A stretch of DNA of 32,723 nucleotides from Geobacter sp. (GCA_003499925.1 DNRQ01000156.1:1-32723); one strand, 5' to 3'; shown: positions 1 to 8,296, numbered from the stretch's first letter. Translations and numbers: made by a program. Notes: generated by a model from the sequence alone, not told the origin.

Positions 1-1
1 T

Positions 2-889
2 GCCGGTAATTCCGCCTCGGCCGCATCAGCCAGTGCCACCACAGCCGGCACCGCGTCCGGGAGCGCGGCGACATATGCCAGCAATGCCGCATCATCATCC
101 ACGACCGCACAGACGGCTGCATCCAATGCTGCCACCTATGCAACCGATGCTGAGGGGTACGCGGCAACAGCGGTAGACGCGGCCAGTATTGCCGACGCTG
201 CAGCAGGCACCATCACGGCGCAGTACACCATCAAGGTCGATGTCAACGGCCGGATCGCCGGGATGGGGCTGTGGAGTGACGGCAACACGAGTGCCGTTGA
301 GATCCTGGCTGACAGATTCGCCATAGTGGACCCGGACAACGCGGCCACGGTCCAGGTCCCCTTCATAGTGGATAACGGCGCCGTCTATATGAGCAACGCC
401 ATGATCAAGAACGCCGCTATAACTACGGCAAAGATAGCAGATGCTGCCATTACCGCTGCTAAGATCGGCGAGGCTCAAGTTGAAACACTTAAAATTAAAG
501 GTAATGCAGTAACCATTCAAAAGGTGTGGCGACCCGTCGATGCCTCTATCCCGGAGTGGTCGACCGTGGTCGTGGCAACATTCACCGTCAATGTGCCGGC
601 CGGTGCCAATCTAAGCGGGCAGGGCAATCTAATAACCGTTTCCTACAAGTATACAAATGCAGGGGGCACTGGCTGGTATTCTACTGCTGAAGTTAAAAAG
701 GGGGCAGCTGTGATTGGTACCGGAGCTTACCTTGGATTTAACAACCTTCCGGCTGGAACCTTATGCTTTTCGGCTTTCGACGATAATATAGCTTCCGGCG
801 ACAATACCTATACCCTCAGCGTTACTACTGATCAGGCCGCAGTTGATGTCAGTCAAGCGATCATAACAAGCGTATTGGGGTTGAGATAA
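2..889 (+). CDS. Phage tail tip / host-specificity J-like protein, C-terminal part (5' truncated by window edge)
   Basis: The reading frame is open from base 2 to a TAA at 887-889, so only the last 295 residues are in the window. The first ~75 residues are rich in Ala, Ser and Thr, as in the linker regions of tail fibres. A stretch around residues 75-150 (QYTIKVDVNGRIAGMGL, then ILADRFAIVDP) matches the pattern of the DUF1983 region of lambda J-type central tail tip proteins. Then comes a heptad-like AxITxAKIxxAAIT segment (about 140-160) and a beta-rich end. J proteins cap the tail and contact the host receptor. The stop overlaps the next start (TAATG), so the two genes are translationally coupled. 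The role is inferred from motif resemblance and the neighbouring tail genes. Confidence 0.75.
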   Translation, partial: AGNSASAASASATTAGTASGSAATYASNAASSSTTAQTAASNAATYATDAEGYAATAVDAASIADAAAGTITAQYTIKVDVNGRIAGMGLWSDGNTSAVEILADRFAIVDPDNAATVQVPFIVDNGAVYMSNAMIKNAAITTAKIADAAITAAKIGEAQVETLKIKGNAVTIQKVWRPVDASIPEWSTVVVATFTVNVPAGANLSGQGNLITVSYKYTNAGGTGWYSTAEVKKGAAVIGTGAYLGFNNLPAGTLCFSAFDDNIASGDNTYTLSVTTDQAAVDVSQAIITSVLGLR

Positions 890-1347
890 TGAAAGTCGCC
901 ATATATTCAATAGAGACCGGCAAGATAAAAATGTTCGTTAGCGGGCCTGCAAGTCAAGTCGCCTGCGACGTCCAGGCTGGAGAAGAGTTCTTTCTTAATT
1001 GTCCCGAGGGTGCCACTCACATCATAGACGGGAAACCAGAGACAAGAGAACGGGTAAAGCCTTTTCCTACCCTGGAGGAGATCCTGCGTGAGATAAATCG
1101 GGCACTGGAAAGGCATTCCGAAAAGGTGGCTCAATCCAGGCGATATGACAGCCCCCTTACCTGCGCGCTTCGTGCCGGCTATCCGGGTCCCTTTCAGGCC
1201 GAGGGAGTAGCCTTCGGCACCTGGATGGATAACTGCAATGCCTATGTCTATGCCGAGATGGCAAAGGTATCCTCCGGGGAGCGCGCTGTGCCGAGGCCTG
1301 AAGAGGTCATATCCGAGCTGCCACCCATGGTATGGCCCGACGTCTAA
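889..1347 (+). CDS. Small phage tail-associated protein, function unknown
   Basis: This 152-residue protein starts in the TAATG overlap with the tail tip gene. It has no signal peptide or membrane segment. The N-terminal ~50 residues are beta-strand-like (KVAIYSIETGKI) and the middle (about 60-85) is a charged helix. The C-terminal half contains aromatic and Cys residues (ACGNCNAYVYAE-like spacing is not a known metal site). Position directly after a J-like gene and before a fibre gene is typical of small tail-fibre accessory or chaperone proteins, but I do not recognise the family. A chaperone role would be a guess from position alone. Confidence 0.6.
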   Translation: MKVAIYSIETGKIKMFVSGPASQVACDVQAGEEFFLNCPEGATHIIDGKPETRERVKPFPTLEEILREINRALERHSEKVAQSRRYDSPLTCALRAGYPGPFQAEGVAFGTWMDNCNAYVYAEMAKVSSGERAVPRPEEVISELPPMVWPDV

Positions 1348-1424
1348 GCCAGCTCCTCTCAGGGCTGCAGCAGGCCGGATGGACCAATAACTGATGATGC
1401 GTACTAAGTTGTGACGGGGGGACG

Positions 1425-3530
1425 ATGGCCCAGTATAAGGCTGGAACAATATCGATAGTAAACGGAAGCAACCTGGTCATAGGAGTCGGCACCGAGTTTT
1501 TGATCTACTCAAAGCCCGGCGATATGTTCAAGATCCCCGGAGCTCCGGTCCATTACATGGTGGGGGATGTACTCACCGACACCTCCCTGGTCCTGACCGC
1601 AAACTTCTCACAAAGTGATGCCGTCAACTCACCCTATGCCATAACCAGAGATTTCACCCAACTCCTCGGTCTCCCCGAAGTCTACACCGGAGATGCCGAC
1701 GTCCTCGCCCTGCTTACCGAGGCGTTGCGCCTGATCGACACCACCGTGGGGACCGGCCTCCCTAGTCCAGCTGCTCGCGCTGCAGCCGGTCATCGAGTGT
1801 GGGTGTCCGGCTATGCCGTCAACGGACTACCCGACGCCACTACCCAGGCTGAGATAGACGTGCGGCTAGCAGCTGGGTGGCCCATTGACAGCATCATGTG
1901 GGACTATTTAGGGGAGGCTGAAAGCGGACCATCTGAGTTTGCGTCGGCAGGTTCCCTGTCCGTGGCGCCGGCGATCGGCGCGGCCGAGCTGGTCGGAGTC
2001 GCTGCTTCAGCTGACATGTCGATCCAACCCTCGATAGGCGCGGCCGGGCTGGTCGGAGTCGTCGCTTCAGCCGGCATGTTTATCCAACCCTCGATCGGAG
2101 CGGTCGGGCTGGTCGGAGTGCTCGCCGCATCTGGCATGTCGATCCAACCCTCGATAGGGGCGGCGGAGCTGGTGCCCGCGGGATCGGTCGCCGCTAGCTC
2201 CATGGCGCTCCAACCGACCATCGGCGCGGCCGAGCTGATTGGAGTTGTTGCTGCTCAGAATATCGCTGTACAGCCCGCTATTGGCGCTGCCGATCTGGTG
2301 GGAGTGGCCGTAGCAGGAGCCCTCTCCGCCACTCCGGCGATCGGCGCGGCGGAATTAGTCGGAGTGCTCGCCGCATCTGGCATGTCGATTCAACCCACGA
2401 TCGGAGCGGCGGAGCTCTTGACCGCGGGCTCGGTCGCGGCTAGCTCCATGGCGCTCCAGCCGACCATCGGCGCGGCTGAGCTGGTCGGGGATGTTGCTGC
2501 TCAGAATATCGCTGTACAGCCCGCTATTGGTGCTGCCGATCTGGTGGGAGTGGCCGTAGCCGGCGCCCTCTCCGCCACTCCTGCGGTCGGCGCGGCGGAA
2601 TTAGTCGGAGTCGCGGCCGCTGGTTCGCTTAGTGCCACGCCGACTATTGGAGCAGCCTCGGCAGTAGGTGCGGCGGTTGCGGCGAACATGTCAATGACGC
2701 CGGCGATCGGCGCCGCGAATCTGGTGCTTGCAGCTATCGCGCCCGCCCAGGTGACCGGGCTTAGCGTGTCCAACACCCCGGCGCAGATTACGGCAATATG
2801 GAGCGATTTGGCCGGTGAAGACGGGTATGAGCTATATTACTCCATTGACCCCGGGCTTGACGCGGCGAACTTTGATGGTGGCACAGGCGGCTATCCGCTG
2901 CAAGGCGATGACACATGCGGGTATTACCTCGACATTCCGGCCGGGACTACGCAGATGATCATCAACGGACCGTTAACCGAGGGAGTGACGTATTATGTGA
3001 AGGTTAGGGCCGTGAATTCCGCTGGCGCTGGCCCGCTTTCTGCAGCTGCCGCCGCCGCCGCCGCAGTTGTAGTTCCTCCCGGCTATTTCTCCGAGACCCT
3101 GGAAGGGTGGACCCCCGTTGGATCAGAAATGACCCCTTACCTCATCAATTCTCAGAACCACTCTGGTGCGGCAGGCACGTATGGGGGGCTATACGGGTAT
3201 GCCAATAGCGTCTGGACTGGAGAGCTTGACGGGGAAGACGAAGAGATCTGGGATGGTACTTTCGGTGTCAGTAAGGATATCAATCTTGTAACGGGCCAGA
3301 CGCTACACATTTGGTACCTTGCGTCATCTGGGCAATTTTTGGACTTCAGCGGCACCATAGCCACTGCTAACGCTGCCAATTTCGCCGCCGACAGCACGTG
3401 GAGAGAGGCAACATACCTCTACGCTGGCCCCGGCGGACTCGAAACAGTGGTGATACAGCTACATGCCGGTGATCTGGTGGACGGCACTGTCACCGCCGTT
3501 TTAGATGATTTCTCGATAACAGGACCATAA
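1425..3530 (+). CDS. Repeat-rich phage tail fibre protein with fibronectin type III domain
   Basis: The ATG at 1425 follows a GGGGGGAC ribosome site. The 701-residue protein has four parts. Residues 1-~110 form a beta-rich module (IVNGSNLVIGVGTEF) of the kind found at the N-terminus of tail proteins. Residues ~165-440 are 13 tandem units of about 20 residues, each containing a core like QPxIGAAELVGV; two units are 22 residues long. Residues ~442-545 are a fibronectin type III-like domain (VTGLSVS, YYVKVRAVNSAG). Residues ~554-701 form a beta-sandwich-like end finishing in LDDFSITGP, the usual closing of carbohydrate-binding-like jelly rolls. A short poly-Ala linker, coded by a GCC run near 3045-3062, joins the last two. 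It is probably an exposed fibre or adhesin decoration of the virion; the exact ligand is unknown. Confidence 0.7.
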   Translation: MAQYKAGTISIVNGSNLVIGVGTEFLIYSKPGDMFKIPGAPVHYMVGDVLTDTSLVLTANFSQSDAVNSPYAITRDFTQLLGLPEVYTGDADVLALLTEALRLIDTTVGTGLPSPAARAAAGHRVWVSGYAVNGLPDATTQAEIDVRLAAGWPIDSIMWDYLGEAESGPSEFASAGSLSVAPAIGAAELVGVAASADMSIQPSIGAAGLVGVVASAGMFIQPSIGAVGLVGVLAASGMSIQPSIGAAELVPAGSVAASSMALQPTIGAAELIGVVAAQNIAVQPAIGAADLVGVAVAGALSATPAIGAAELVGVLAASGMSIQPTIGAAELLTAGSVAASSMALQPTIGAAELVGDVAAQNIAVQPAIGAADLVGVAVAGALSATPAVGAAELVGVAAAGSLSATPTIGAASAVGAAVAANMSMTPAIGAANLVLAAIAPAQVTGLSVSNTPAQITAIWSDLAGEDGYELYYSIDPGLDAANFDGGTGGYPLQGDDTCGYYLDIPAGTTQMIINGPLTEGVTYYVKVRAVNSAGAGPLSAAAAAAAAVVVPPGYFSETLEGWTPVGSEMTPYLINSQNHSGAAGTYGGLYGYANSVWTGELDGEDEEIWDGTFGVSKDINLVTGQTLHIWYLASSGQFLDFSGTIATANAANFAADSTWREATYLYAGPGGLETVVIQLHAGDLVDGTVTAVLDDFSITGP
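1930..2740 (+). repeat. 13 tandem 60-66 bp coding repeats with a 246-bp block duplication
   Basis: Within the fibre gene the 20-residue unit recurs 13 times. A four-unit block (20+22+20+20 residues) at 2112-2357 is repeated almost exactly at 2358-2603. The nucleotide sequence is much more alike between the two blocks than between neighbouring units, so the block duplication is recent. Confidence 0.85.
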
Positions 3531-3540
3531 GGGGAGCCGG

Positions 3541-4848
3541 ATGCATAACGTAAAGAACAATGCCGCGTCAACTTTAGGCGCTCAACTGCTTATCAATAGT
3601 ACCTCGATGGTTGTTGCAGCCGATGTATTTCCAGTTGTGCCGTTTTATCTCACGCTAGCAGATAGCGAAGGCCTCAGCTTGGAGGTCGTGGAAGTCACAG
3701 ATAAAACAGGGACTACCCTCACTGTGATCCGTGGCGTAGAGGGCGCTGATCAGACACATCCCGTCGGGCGGCCCGTAGAACTGCGCATGATGGCCCAACA
3801 CCTTGTTGAGCTGCAGGACGCCGCTGCAGTGGTTAGGCCGAGAGGAGATTGGGTGTCAGATACGATCAATCTCCGCGAAGCCAATGCCTCCGGGAAGAAG
3901 GTACAGCTGGCAGCTGGGACGTTTTATTTAGAGGGAGACGGCAATGAAATAATCAGGAAAACAAACACAGCTTCATGGGATGGAGCAGGTCTCGGTTCTA
4001 CGTTTCTGATGATCCGGGCTAACGTGCCTAATACCCGTGACGTATTCCGGCTGACACCTAAAGAGCTAGAGCCGATGGGCTACAAAAACAGGGGGTTTCA
4101 GCTATCGAATTTCGCAATTATACCCGAGTCCGGGAAACCGGGACGGTATGCCATCCACCTAGATGTAGATGATGTCTACGAGGAAATAGAGGGGGAGATG
4201 GAAATAGTGGAGGCCAACTGGTTCACCTCCCAGTTTCACTTCCACCACTTGCACCTCGATTACTGCGGCGGTAGATCAATTAGGTTGAGCAACACTCTTC
4301 CTAAAATGGACGGATATTTCTGCGGCAAGGTCACGGACTGTCTAATTTGGTCAGGGATACAGTGCATCGGTGGTGGGGACAGTCTCCAGTTCCTAGGCAA
4401 CACTCTTGCTGGTGAAAACTGGGGCTTAGAGTGCCTACTTAGAGACTTGGCGAATGTCGTAGCCATCCGCGACAATAACATCACGGCACGGGGTGGCGCT
4501 TTACGGCTCTATGGCGACAGGTTCAAAATTACCGACAATAATATTGAATTGTACGAAAATGGCGGAACAGCTCCTGCCGTTACGCCTGCAGCTATTGTGC
4601 AGTTAATCGGCGGTAAACAATCTGAGTTATCCGGGAACACGATCATGAACATCGTCGGCAACTCCTCAGCGGCGTGCCAGCTAGACAACTGCGACCGTGC
4701 CAAGTTGACGCATAACAGGTTTCACGGTGGAGCTGTAGGTAATGATTTAGTAGTTGCCAGCTCGTGTACTAACACGTTTCTGTACCCAGATAATCACTAT
4801 TATAATGCTCGTAAGGTAGACTCGGGTACGAATACTACATATGTCTAG
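3541..4848 (+). CDS. Phage tailspike protein with right-handed beta-helix fold
   Basis: The ATG at 3541 follows GGGGAG and lies 10 bases after the fibre gene stop. Residues 1-~95 form a small beta-rich head-binding domain (LEVVEVTDKTGTTLTVIRG, then VELRMMAQHLVELQDA), a module common at the N-terminus of tail fibres. From ~100 to the end (435 residues) the protein has the repeating NN-I/L pattern of parallel beta-helices, for example IRDNNITARGG, ITDNNIELYENGG and LSGNTIMNIVG. This fold is typical of pectate-lyase-like tailspikes that bind or cut surface polysaccharide. No unambiguous catalytic residues can be assigned. Its 3' end overlaps the next gene by 8 bases. It is probably the receptor-binding depolymerase of the phage; activity is an inference. 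Confidence 0.72.
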   Translation: MHNVKNNAASTLGAQLLINSTSMVVAADVFPVVPFYLTLADSEGLSLEVVEVTDKTGTTLTVIRGVEGADQTHPVGRPVELRMMAQHLVELQDAAAVVRPRGDWVSDTINLREANASGKKVQLAAGTFYLEGDGNEIIRKTNTASWDGAGLGSTFLMIRANVPNTRDVFRLTPKELEPMGYKNRGFQLSNFAIIPESGKPGRYAIHLDVDDVYEEIEGEMEIVEANWFTSQFHFHHLHLDYCGGRSIRLSNTLPKMDGYFCGKVTDCLIWSGIQCIGGGDSLQFLGNTLAGENWGLECLLRDLANVVAIRDNNITARGGALRLYGDRFKITDNNIELYENGGTAPAVTPAAIVQLIGGKQSELSGNTIMNIVGNSSAACQLDNCDRAKLTHNRFHGGAVGNDLVVASSCTNTFLYPDNHYYNARKVDSGTNTTYV

Positions 4849-5326
4849 TCTATTTAATACTGCCATATTTAATGGCGACAGAATCGAGGCTGCGGTAGTG
4901 GTCCCCGCTGTCGCCGCGAGTTCAGCATCCGTCACCCCGACCATCACCCCTGCCGAATTAGTGGGTACACTGAATGCTAACTCCCTAGCGGTTACCCCTG
5001 CGATTGCCGCAGCTCAGCTGGTAGCCGCAGGCACAGCAACCGCGGGTTCAATCGCCGTCACTCCCACAATCACCTCAGCCGGGCTGATAGGCGTACTGAC
5101 TGCAAGCAATCTACAAATCACCCCTGCTCTGTCTCAAGCGGCCGCCGTGGGCCTGCTGTCCGCAGATGGCATGACTGTCACGCCCACATTGGCATTCGCA
5201 GAGCTTTTACCTGCGCTGGCAGGCTCCGGCTCCATCAGGTCCCCGTCTGGCCGGACTGTTGACCGCAGACGCGTCGACGGGTCCACTACGACAACCAAAC
5301 GCTACATCACAGGGGTGTGGCAATAA
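4841..5326 (+). CDS. Small phage protein with the same 20-residue repeats as the fibre protein
   Basis: The start ATG overlaps the tailspike stop by 8 bases. The 161-residue product has about five degenerate units of the form SxxVTPTITPAELVGTL (residues ~25-130), clearly related to the 13 units of the 701-residue protein upstream. The tail (about 131-161) is basic and Thr/Arg-rich (RTVDRRRVDG). There are no membrane helices or signal peptide. The shared repeat suggests that both proteins belong to the same external structure, or that the module was shuffled between tail genes. The family is not recognised. Confidence 0.62.
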   Translation: MSSLFNTAIFNGDRIEAAVVVPAVAASSASVTPTITPAELVGTLNANSLAVTPAIAAAQLVAAGTATAGSIAVTPTITSAGLIGVLTASNLQITPALSQAAAVGLLSADGMTVTPTLAFAELLPALAGSGSIRSPSGRTVDRRRVDGSTTTTKRYITGVWQ

Positions 5327-5350
5327 TATTGATTATTCAGGAGAAATTTT

Positions 5351-5746
5351 ATGGCTGCAACAAAACAAATCCCGGCCGCGGTAAGCGACCTCATACTCAA
5401 CGACATCGCAACAGGCACGATGGTGCTATACACCACGATGACCACCAATCCGGCCAACGCCGGCGCGATCACCGGCGTCATCCTCACGCGTTCAGGACTC
5501 ACCGGTACGGATTACACCAAGGTCTCGGCATCGGCAATCGGTTCGAGTGCCAGTGTGGAGGTCGAAGCGGCCGCAGCACCCATCGTCGCATCCGGGACCG
5601 GTACGGCAACCTGCATCATCGTTAAAACCGGCACGACAGCGACCGACGGCGTGATAAAAGCCATCACTACCGGCAGCACGGCGATGACCTCGGGGCAGTC
5701 GTACACCCCGTCAGCATTCACCCTTACGGTCCCGGCGGCAGCATAA
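5351..5746 (+). CDS. Small phage structural-type protein, unknown
   Basis: The ATG at 5351 has a good AGGAG 9 bases upstream. The 131-residue protein is Ala/Thr/Gly-rich and mostly beta-strand-like (MVLYTTMTTNPANAGAITGVILTRSG), with no Cys-based motif, membrane segment or signal peptide. It is the last gene before two strong hairpins and seems to close the tail operon. The composition suits a virion decoration or fibre-tip protein. I do not recognise a family, so no function is given. Confidence 0.6.
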   Translation: MAATKQIPAAVSDLILNDIATGTMVLYTTMTTNPANAGAITGVILTRSGLTGTDYTKVSASAIGSSASVEVEAAAAPIVASGTGTATCIIVKTGTTATDGVIKAITTGSTAMTSGQSYTPSAFTLTVPAAA

Positions 5747-5751
5747 ACAAA

Positions 5752-5773
5752 TGGCCCCGGTTTCCCGGGGCCA
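5752..5773 (+). terminator. Perfect 9-bp hairpin after the tail operon
   Basis: TGGCCCCGG (5752-5760) pairs perfectly with CCGGGGCCA (5765-5773) around a TTTC loop, six bases after the stop of the preceding gene. No T-run follows, so it may be a weak or Rho-assisted terminator or an RNA-stabilising hairpin. Confidence 0.55.
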
Positions 5774-5807
5774 AATCTAAAACAATTGAATTATAGAGAG
5801 GGAGCGA

Positions 5808-5835
5808 CCGGACGGTAGCGCTAACTACCGTCCGG
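5808..5835. repeat. Perfect 11-bp inverted repeat
   Basis: CCGGACGGTAG (5808-5818) and CTACCGTCCGG (5825-5835) are exact inverse complements with a 6-base spacer. The pair lies between the tail operon and the methylase gene. It could be a second terminator or an operator for the methylase; nothing in the sequence decides. Confidence 0.55.
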
Positions 5836-5939
5836 CCACCCAACGCACAGATCACGCCTGTGAGCCAGGCCAAGGCTCCCCCACCCCGTACGAGGCGGAG
5901 AGAGCCTAGCACAAATGAATACAAAATGAAAGGGCTCAC

Positions 5940-6713
5940 ATGACAAAGCACTACCCGATAATAGCATGGCCCGGTGGCAAGCGTCGCCTGGCTAAACACC
6001 TGCTTCCGCTGATCCACAGCCGCCCGCACACATGTTACGTTGAAGAATTCGCCGGCGGCGGCAGCATGTTGTTCATGAGGCAACCGGCCGAGGTCGAAGT
6101 CCTAAACGACATCAACGTCGACGTCGCCAACCTTAGCCGGGTCATAAAGCATCATTTAGAGGAGTTTATACGCCAGTTCAAGTGGGCACTTACCAGCCGT
6201 CAACTATTCGAGTGGGCCAAGGCCACACCCGCCGAAGTCCTCACCGACATCCAGCGCGCCGCGAGGTTCTACTATCTCCAGAAGCTCGCCTTCGGCAGTA
6301 AGGTCACCGGGCAAACATTCGGCACCGCAGCCAGCTCACCGCCCCGCCTCAACCTGCTCCGGATCGAAGAGGACCTAAGCCAAGCGCACCTGCGACTCGC
6401 CCGAGTCTGGATCGAGCACCTCGACTGGCACAGCTGCCTGCAGAAGTACGATCGCGACTACACTCTGCACTTCATGGATCCGCCCTACTGGGAGACCGAA
6501 GGCTACGGAGTCCCCTTCGGTCTGGGCGAATACACCAAGATCGCCGAGGCCATGCGGGCCATGAAAGGCAGTGCTATCCTAACCATCAACGACCATCCGG
6601 AGATGAGGAAAGTCTTCGCCGGCTTCCAGTTTGACACAGTCGGCATCACCTACACCATCGGCGGTGGAGGCAAAGGAAAAAGCAGGCAAGAACTGATCTA
6701 CCGGAACTGGTGA
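5940..6713 (+). CDS. Phage-borne DNA adenine methylase, D12 (Dam) class
   Basis: It transfers a methyl group from S-adenosylmethionine to adenine N6 in DNA. The 257-residue protein has the class order of motifs: WPGGKRRL near the N-terminus (residues 10-17), the SAM-binding FAGGGS at 37-42, a VLNDIN motif near 54-59 and the catalytic DPPY at 180-183 (followed by WETEGYG). Length and order fit a complete D12-class enzyme. The ribosome site is weak (AAAGGG). It sits at the end of the prophage, apart from the tail operon. Phages use such orphan methylases to protect their DNA from host restriction or to regulate genes. No partner endonuclease is visible, so a solitary methylase is likely. The recognition site cannot be read from the sequence. 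Confidence 0.88.
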   Translation: MTKHYPIIAWPGGKRRLAKHLLPLIHSRPHTCYVEEFAGGGSMLFMRQPAEVEVLNDINVDVANLSRVIKHHLEEFIRQFKWALTSRQLFEWAKATPAEVLTDIQRAARFYYLQKLAFGSKVTGQTFGTAASSPPRLNLLRIEEDLSQAHLRLARVWIEHLDWHSCLQKYDRDYTLHFMDPPYWETEGYGVPFGLGEYTKIAEAMRAMKGSAILTINDHPEMRKVFAGFQFDTVGITYTIGGGGKGKSRQELIYRNW

Positions 6714-6848
6714 AAGAGTCAGGACAGGTTCTAACAAGGAAGACCTAATAGCGTAGCGGTACAAGCGCAAGAGCAAAAAGTACCGCCACAAGCCAGCACA
6801 GGGAGCCTCATCGATATCGCCTTTCGAAAGAGGCGTAAATAGTCCGTC

Positions 6849-6867
6849 TATAATGACAATCATTATC
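6849..6867. promoter_or_regulatory. Near-consensus Fur box with no obvious target
   Basis: TATAATGACAATCATTATC matches 17 of 19 positions of the classical Fur-box consensus (GATAATGATAATCATTATC). No iron gene lies nearby. It is followed after 14 bases by a strong hairpin. Confidence 0.5.
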
Positions 6868-6881
6868 AACGCTGCAAGCCA

Positions 6882-6910
6882 TTTAAAGGGGGCTTTAAAC
6901 CCCCTTTAAA
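6882..6910. terminator. Perfect 11-bp hairpin
   Basis: TTTAAAGGGGG (6882-6892) pairs with CCCCCTTTAAA (6900-6910) with a 7-base loop. The A-rich and T-rich flanks allow it to act as a terminator in either direction. It might end transcription from the methylase or a short transcript from the Fur-box region. Confidence 0.5.
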
Positions 6911-6948
6911 ATCTGCTACAAAACCCCTTTGAAATGTTTCAATAATTC

Positions 6949-6988
6949 TTTACGATTCAAGTGGCCAAATTTTACGATTCAAGTGGCC
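6949..6988. repeat. 18-bp direct repeat pair, possible IS end remnant
   Basis: TTTACGATTCAAGTGGCC occurs exactly at 6949-6966 and 6971-6988. Closely spaced identical subterminal repeats are a feature of IS21-family ends, so this may be the scar of such an element. No transposase gene is present. Confidence 0.5.
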
Positions 6989-7003
6989 TGTTACATTTAA
7001 GCC

Positions 7004-7035
7004 CCCCTCCCTTGTTGGGAGGGGCTGGGGGAGGG
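7004..7035. repeat. REP-like hairpin, copy 1
   Basis: CCCCTCCC (7004-7011) pairs with GGGAGGGG (7017-7024) around TTGTT, followed by a G-rich tail (CTGGGGGAGGGTG). The same plan recurs at 8577-8618 and 9695-9725. Confidence 0.6.
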
Positions 7036-7150
7036 TGAAAAGCAGTGGGTTTGAGTCGAAATGTACAGATGCATTTTTCTAACCGGACAACACTGGGACT
7101 GGGGGGGCTTTTTAAACGGGGAGTTCCCATTCAGCCGGTAGCCCGGTAGG

Positions 7151-7180
7151 TCGGGTTAGCGGCCTCATCGCGTAACCCGA
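7151..7180. repeat. Interspersed hairpin of the TCGGGTTA...TAACCCGA type
   Basis: TCGGGTTA (7151-7158) is the inverse complement of TAACCCGA (7173-7180), with GCG/CGC next to the loop. Elements of this form are scattered between genes in many bacterial genomes. Confidence 0.5.
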
Positions 7181-7280
7181 GGTTGCCATGTTGGAGTCGC
7201 CGACAAAGTGGCGTACCAGGACAGAAAAAAGCCGGGGGGATGGAACGGGTCGCCGATGCATGCGCGCAGAGTGGTCTAAA

Positions 7281-7314
7281 GGCGAAAAAGGGGGAACGGC
7301 TCGAACCGTTCCCC
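7281..7314 (-). terminator. Rho-independent terminator of nudC
   Basis: On the minus strand GGGGAACGG and CCGTTCCCC form a perfect 9-bp stem (7291-7299 with 7306-7314, 6-base loop), followed by CTTTTTCG. It lies 86 bases past the nudC stop in the right orientation. Confidence 0.75.
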
Positions 7315-7399
7315 AAGAAAAGGAGACCCTGGATGTTGTAATATTCCCGGGTGCTACAGACATCTATCGGGCCGTGCACGGAATACTTTAATTTTATTT

Positions 7400-8296
7400 T
7401 TACGCCCCCTTTGCCGCAACCGGCAAATCCCCCTCGGAGACGGCTGCGCCAGCGGAAGCGCTGCCGATGGCGAAACGGTCGATGATCCAGCGGGCGATGC
7501 TGCGGCGCGGCGGCAGCGCCGCCGGCATGTCATCGCGTGAAAACCAGCGGGCATCCTCCAGCTCGTCCCCATCCACCAGTATCCCGCCCGAGTCGCACTG
7601 CGCCACGAACCCGGCCATGAGCTGGCTCGGAAAAGGCCAGTTCTGGCTCCCGACATAGCGGACATCGGTCACCCTAAGCCCCGTCTCCTCCAATACCTCC
7701 CGCACCACGCACTCCTCAAGCGACTCCCCGAAATCGACAAAGCCCGCCACCAGGCTGTAGCGCCCCGGTGCCCACTCAGGCTTTCGTGCCAGGAGGAACT
7801 GTTCGCCGCGTTTGACCAGGACGATGACGCAGGGATGGATATGGGGGTAATGCTCGTGACCGCAGCCGGCGCAGAGCTTCCCCCAGGTGGCGGGGATCCG
7901 CTCCATGCTGCCGCCGCATCGGGAGCAGTGACTGCTCATCTTCTCCCAGTACAGGATCTGCCGGGCCAGTCCGTAAAGCGTAAGCAGGTCGTCGGGAAGC
8001 TCGGTCCACGCTACGGCACGAAACGGCTGCGGCAGGTTCAGTTCTCCCGGGACCGCGCAAAGGCGCACCGGCTCGCCGTCCCACTCCCCGAAAACCAACG
8101 GCCGGCTCTCGGGTACCAGCGCTATGGGAAGATCTCCCCGGTACAGTCCGGCCTCGACCAGCAGCAGAGAGTCGCCCTGCAGCAGGACCCAGTACCCGAC
8201 ATCTGCCGCGTCCGGCCCACCCGGCTTACCCTGGGTGAACCGGGAGCTGATGATCTCGCTATTGAACGGGAGGTTTATCGCCTCGGGATATGCCAT
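7400..8296 (-). CDS. nudC: NADH pyrophosphatase / RNA-decapping Nudix hydrolase NudC
   Basis: NudC hydrolyses NAD(H) to NMN(H) and AMP and removes NAD caps from RNA 5' ends. The protein shows a zinc ribbon (CSRCGG, then CAGCGHEHYP), a complete Nudix box (GFVDFGESLEE...REVLEETGL) that binds the catalytic metal, and the NudC-specific SQNWPFPSQLM segment just after it. The start at 8296 is chosen because GAGGAG lies 7 bases upstream. The in-frame ATG at 8311 overlaps that ribosome site and would add only five residues, so the protein is 298 residues, a normal length. The last ~25 residues are an Ala-rich extension. It is monocistronic, faces away from aguA, and ends in its own terminator. Confidence 0.93.
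   Translation of the reverse strand: MAYPEAINLPFNSEIISSRFTQGKPGGPDAADVGYWVLLQGDSLLLVEAGLYRGDLPIALVPESRPLVFGEWDGEPVRLCAVPGELNLPQPFRAVAWTELPDDLLTLYGLARQILYWEKMSSHCSRCGGSMERIPATWGKLCAGCGHEHYPHIHPCVIVLVKRGEQFLLARKPEWAPGRYSLVAGFVDFGESLEECVVREVLEETGLRVTDVRYVGSQNWPFPSQLMAGFVAQCDSGGILVDGDELEDARWFSRDDMPAALPPRRSIARWIIDRFAIGSASAGAAVSEGDLPVAAKGA

Larger units (their letters stand above)
6714..7280. other. Prophage/chromosome boundary zone without a convincing gene
   Basis: This ~570-base stretch after the methylase has no ORF with a ribosome site and sensible composition. It contains a Fur-box match, an 11-bp hairpin, an 18-bp direct repeat and two interspersed-repeat hairpins, listed separately. The right attachment site of the prophage is probably here, but no duplicate core can be recognised because the left end is outside the window. 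Confidence 0.5.

Noticed and set aside
1332..1394. 20-codon ORF between two tail genes
   Set aside because: It is too short to support without homology and lacks a ribosome site.
7188..7391. 67-codon plus-strand ORF after the prophage
   Set aside because: It runs through the nudC terminator hairpin, has no ribosome site and an unlikely composition.
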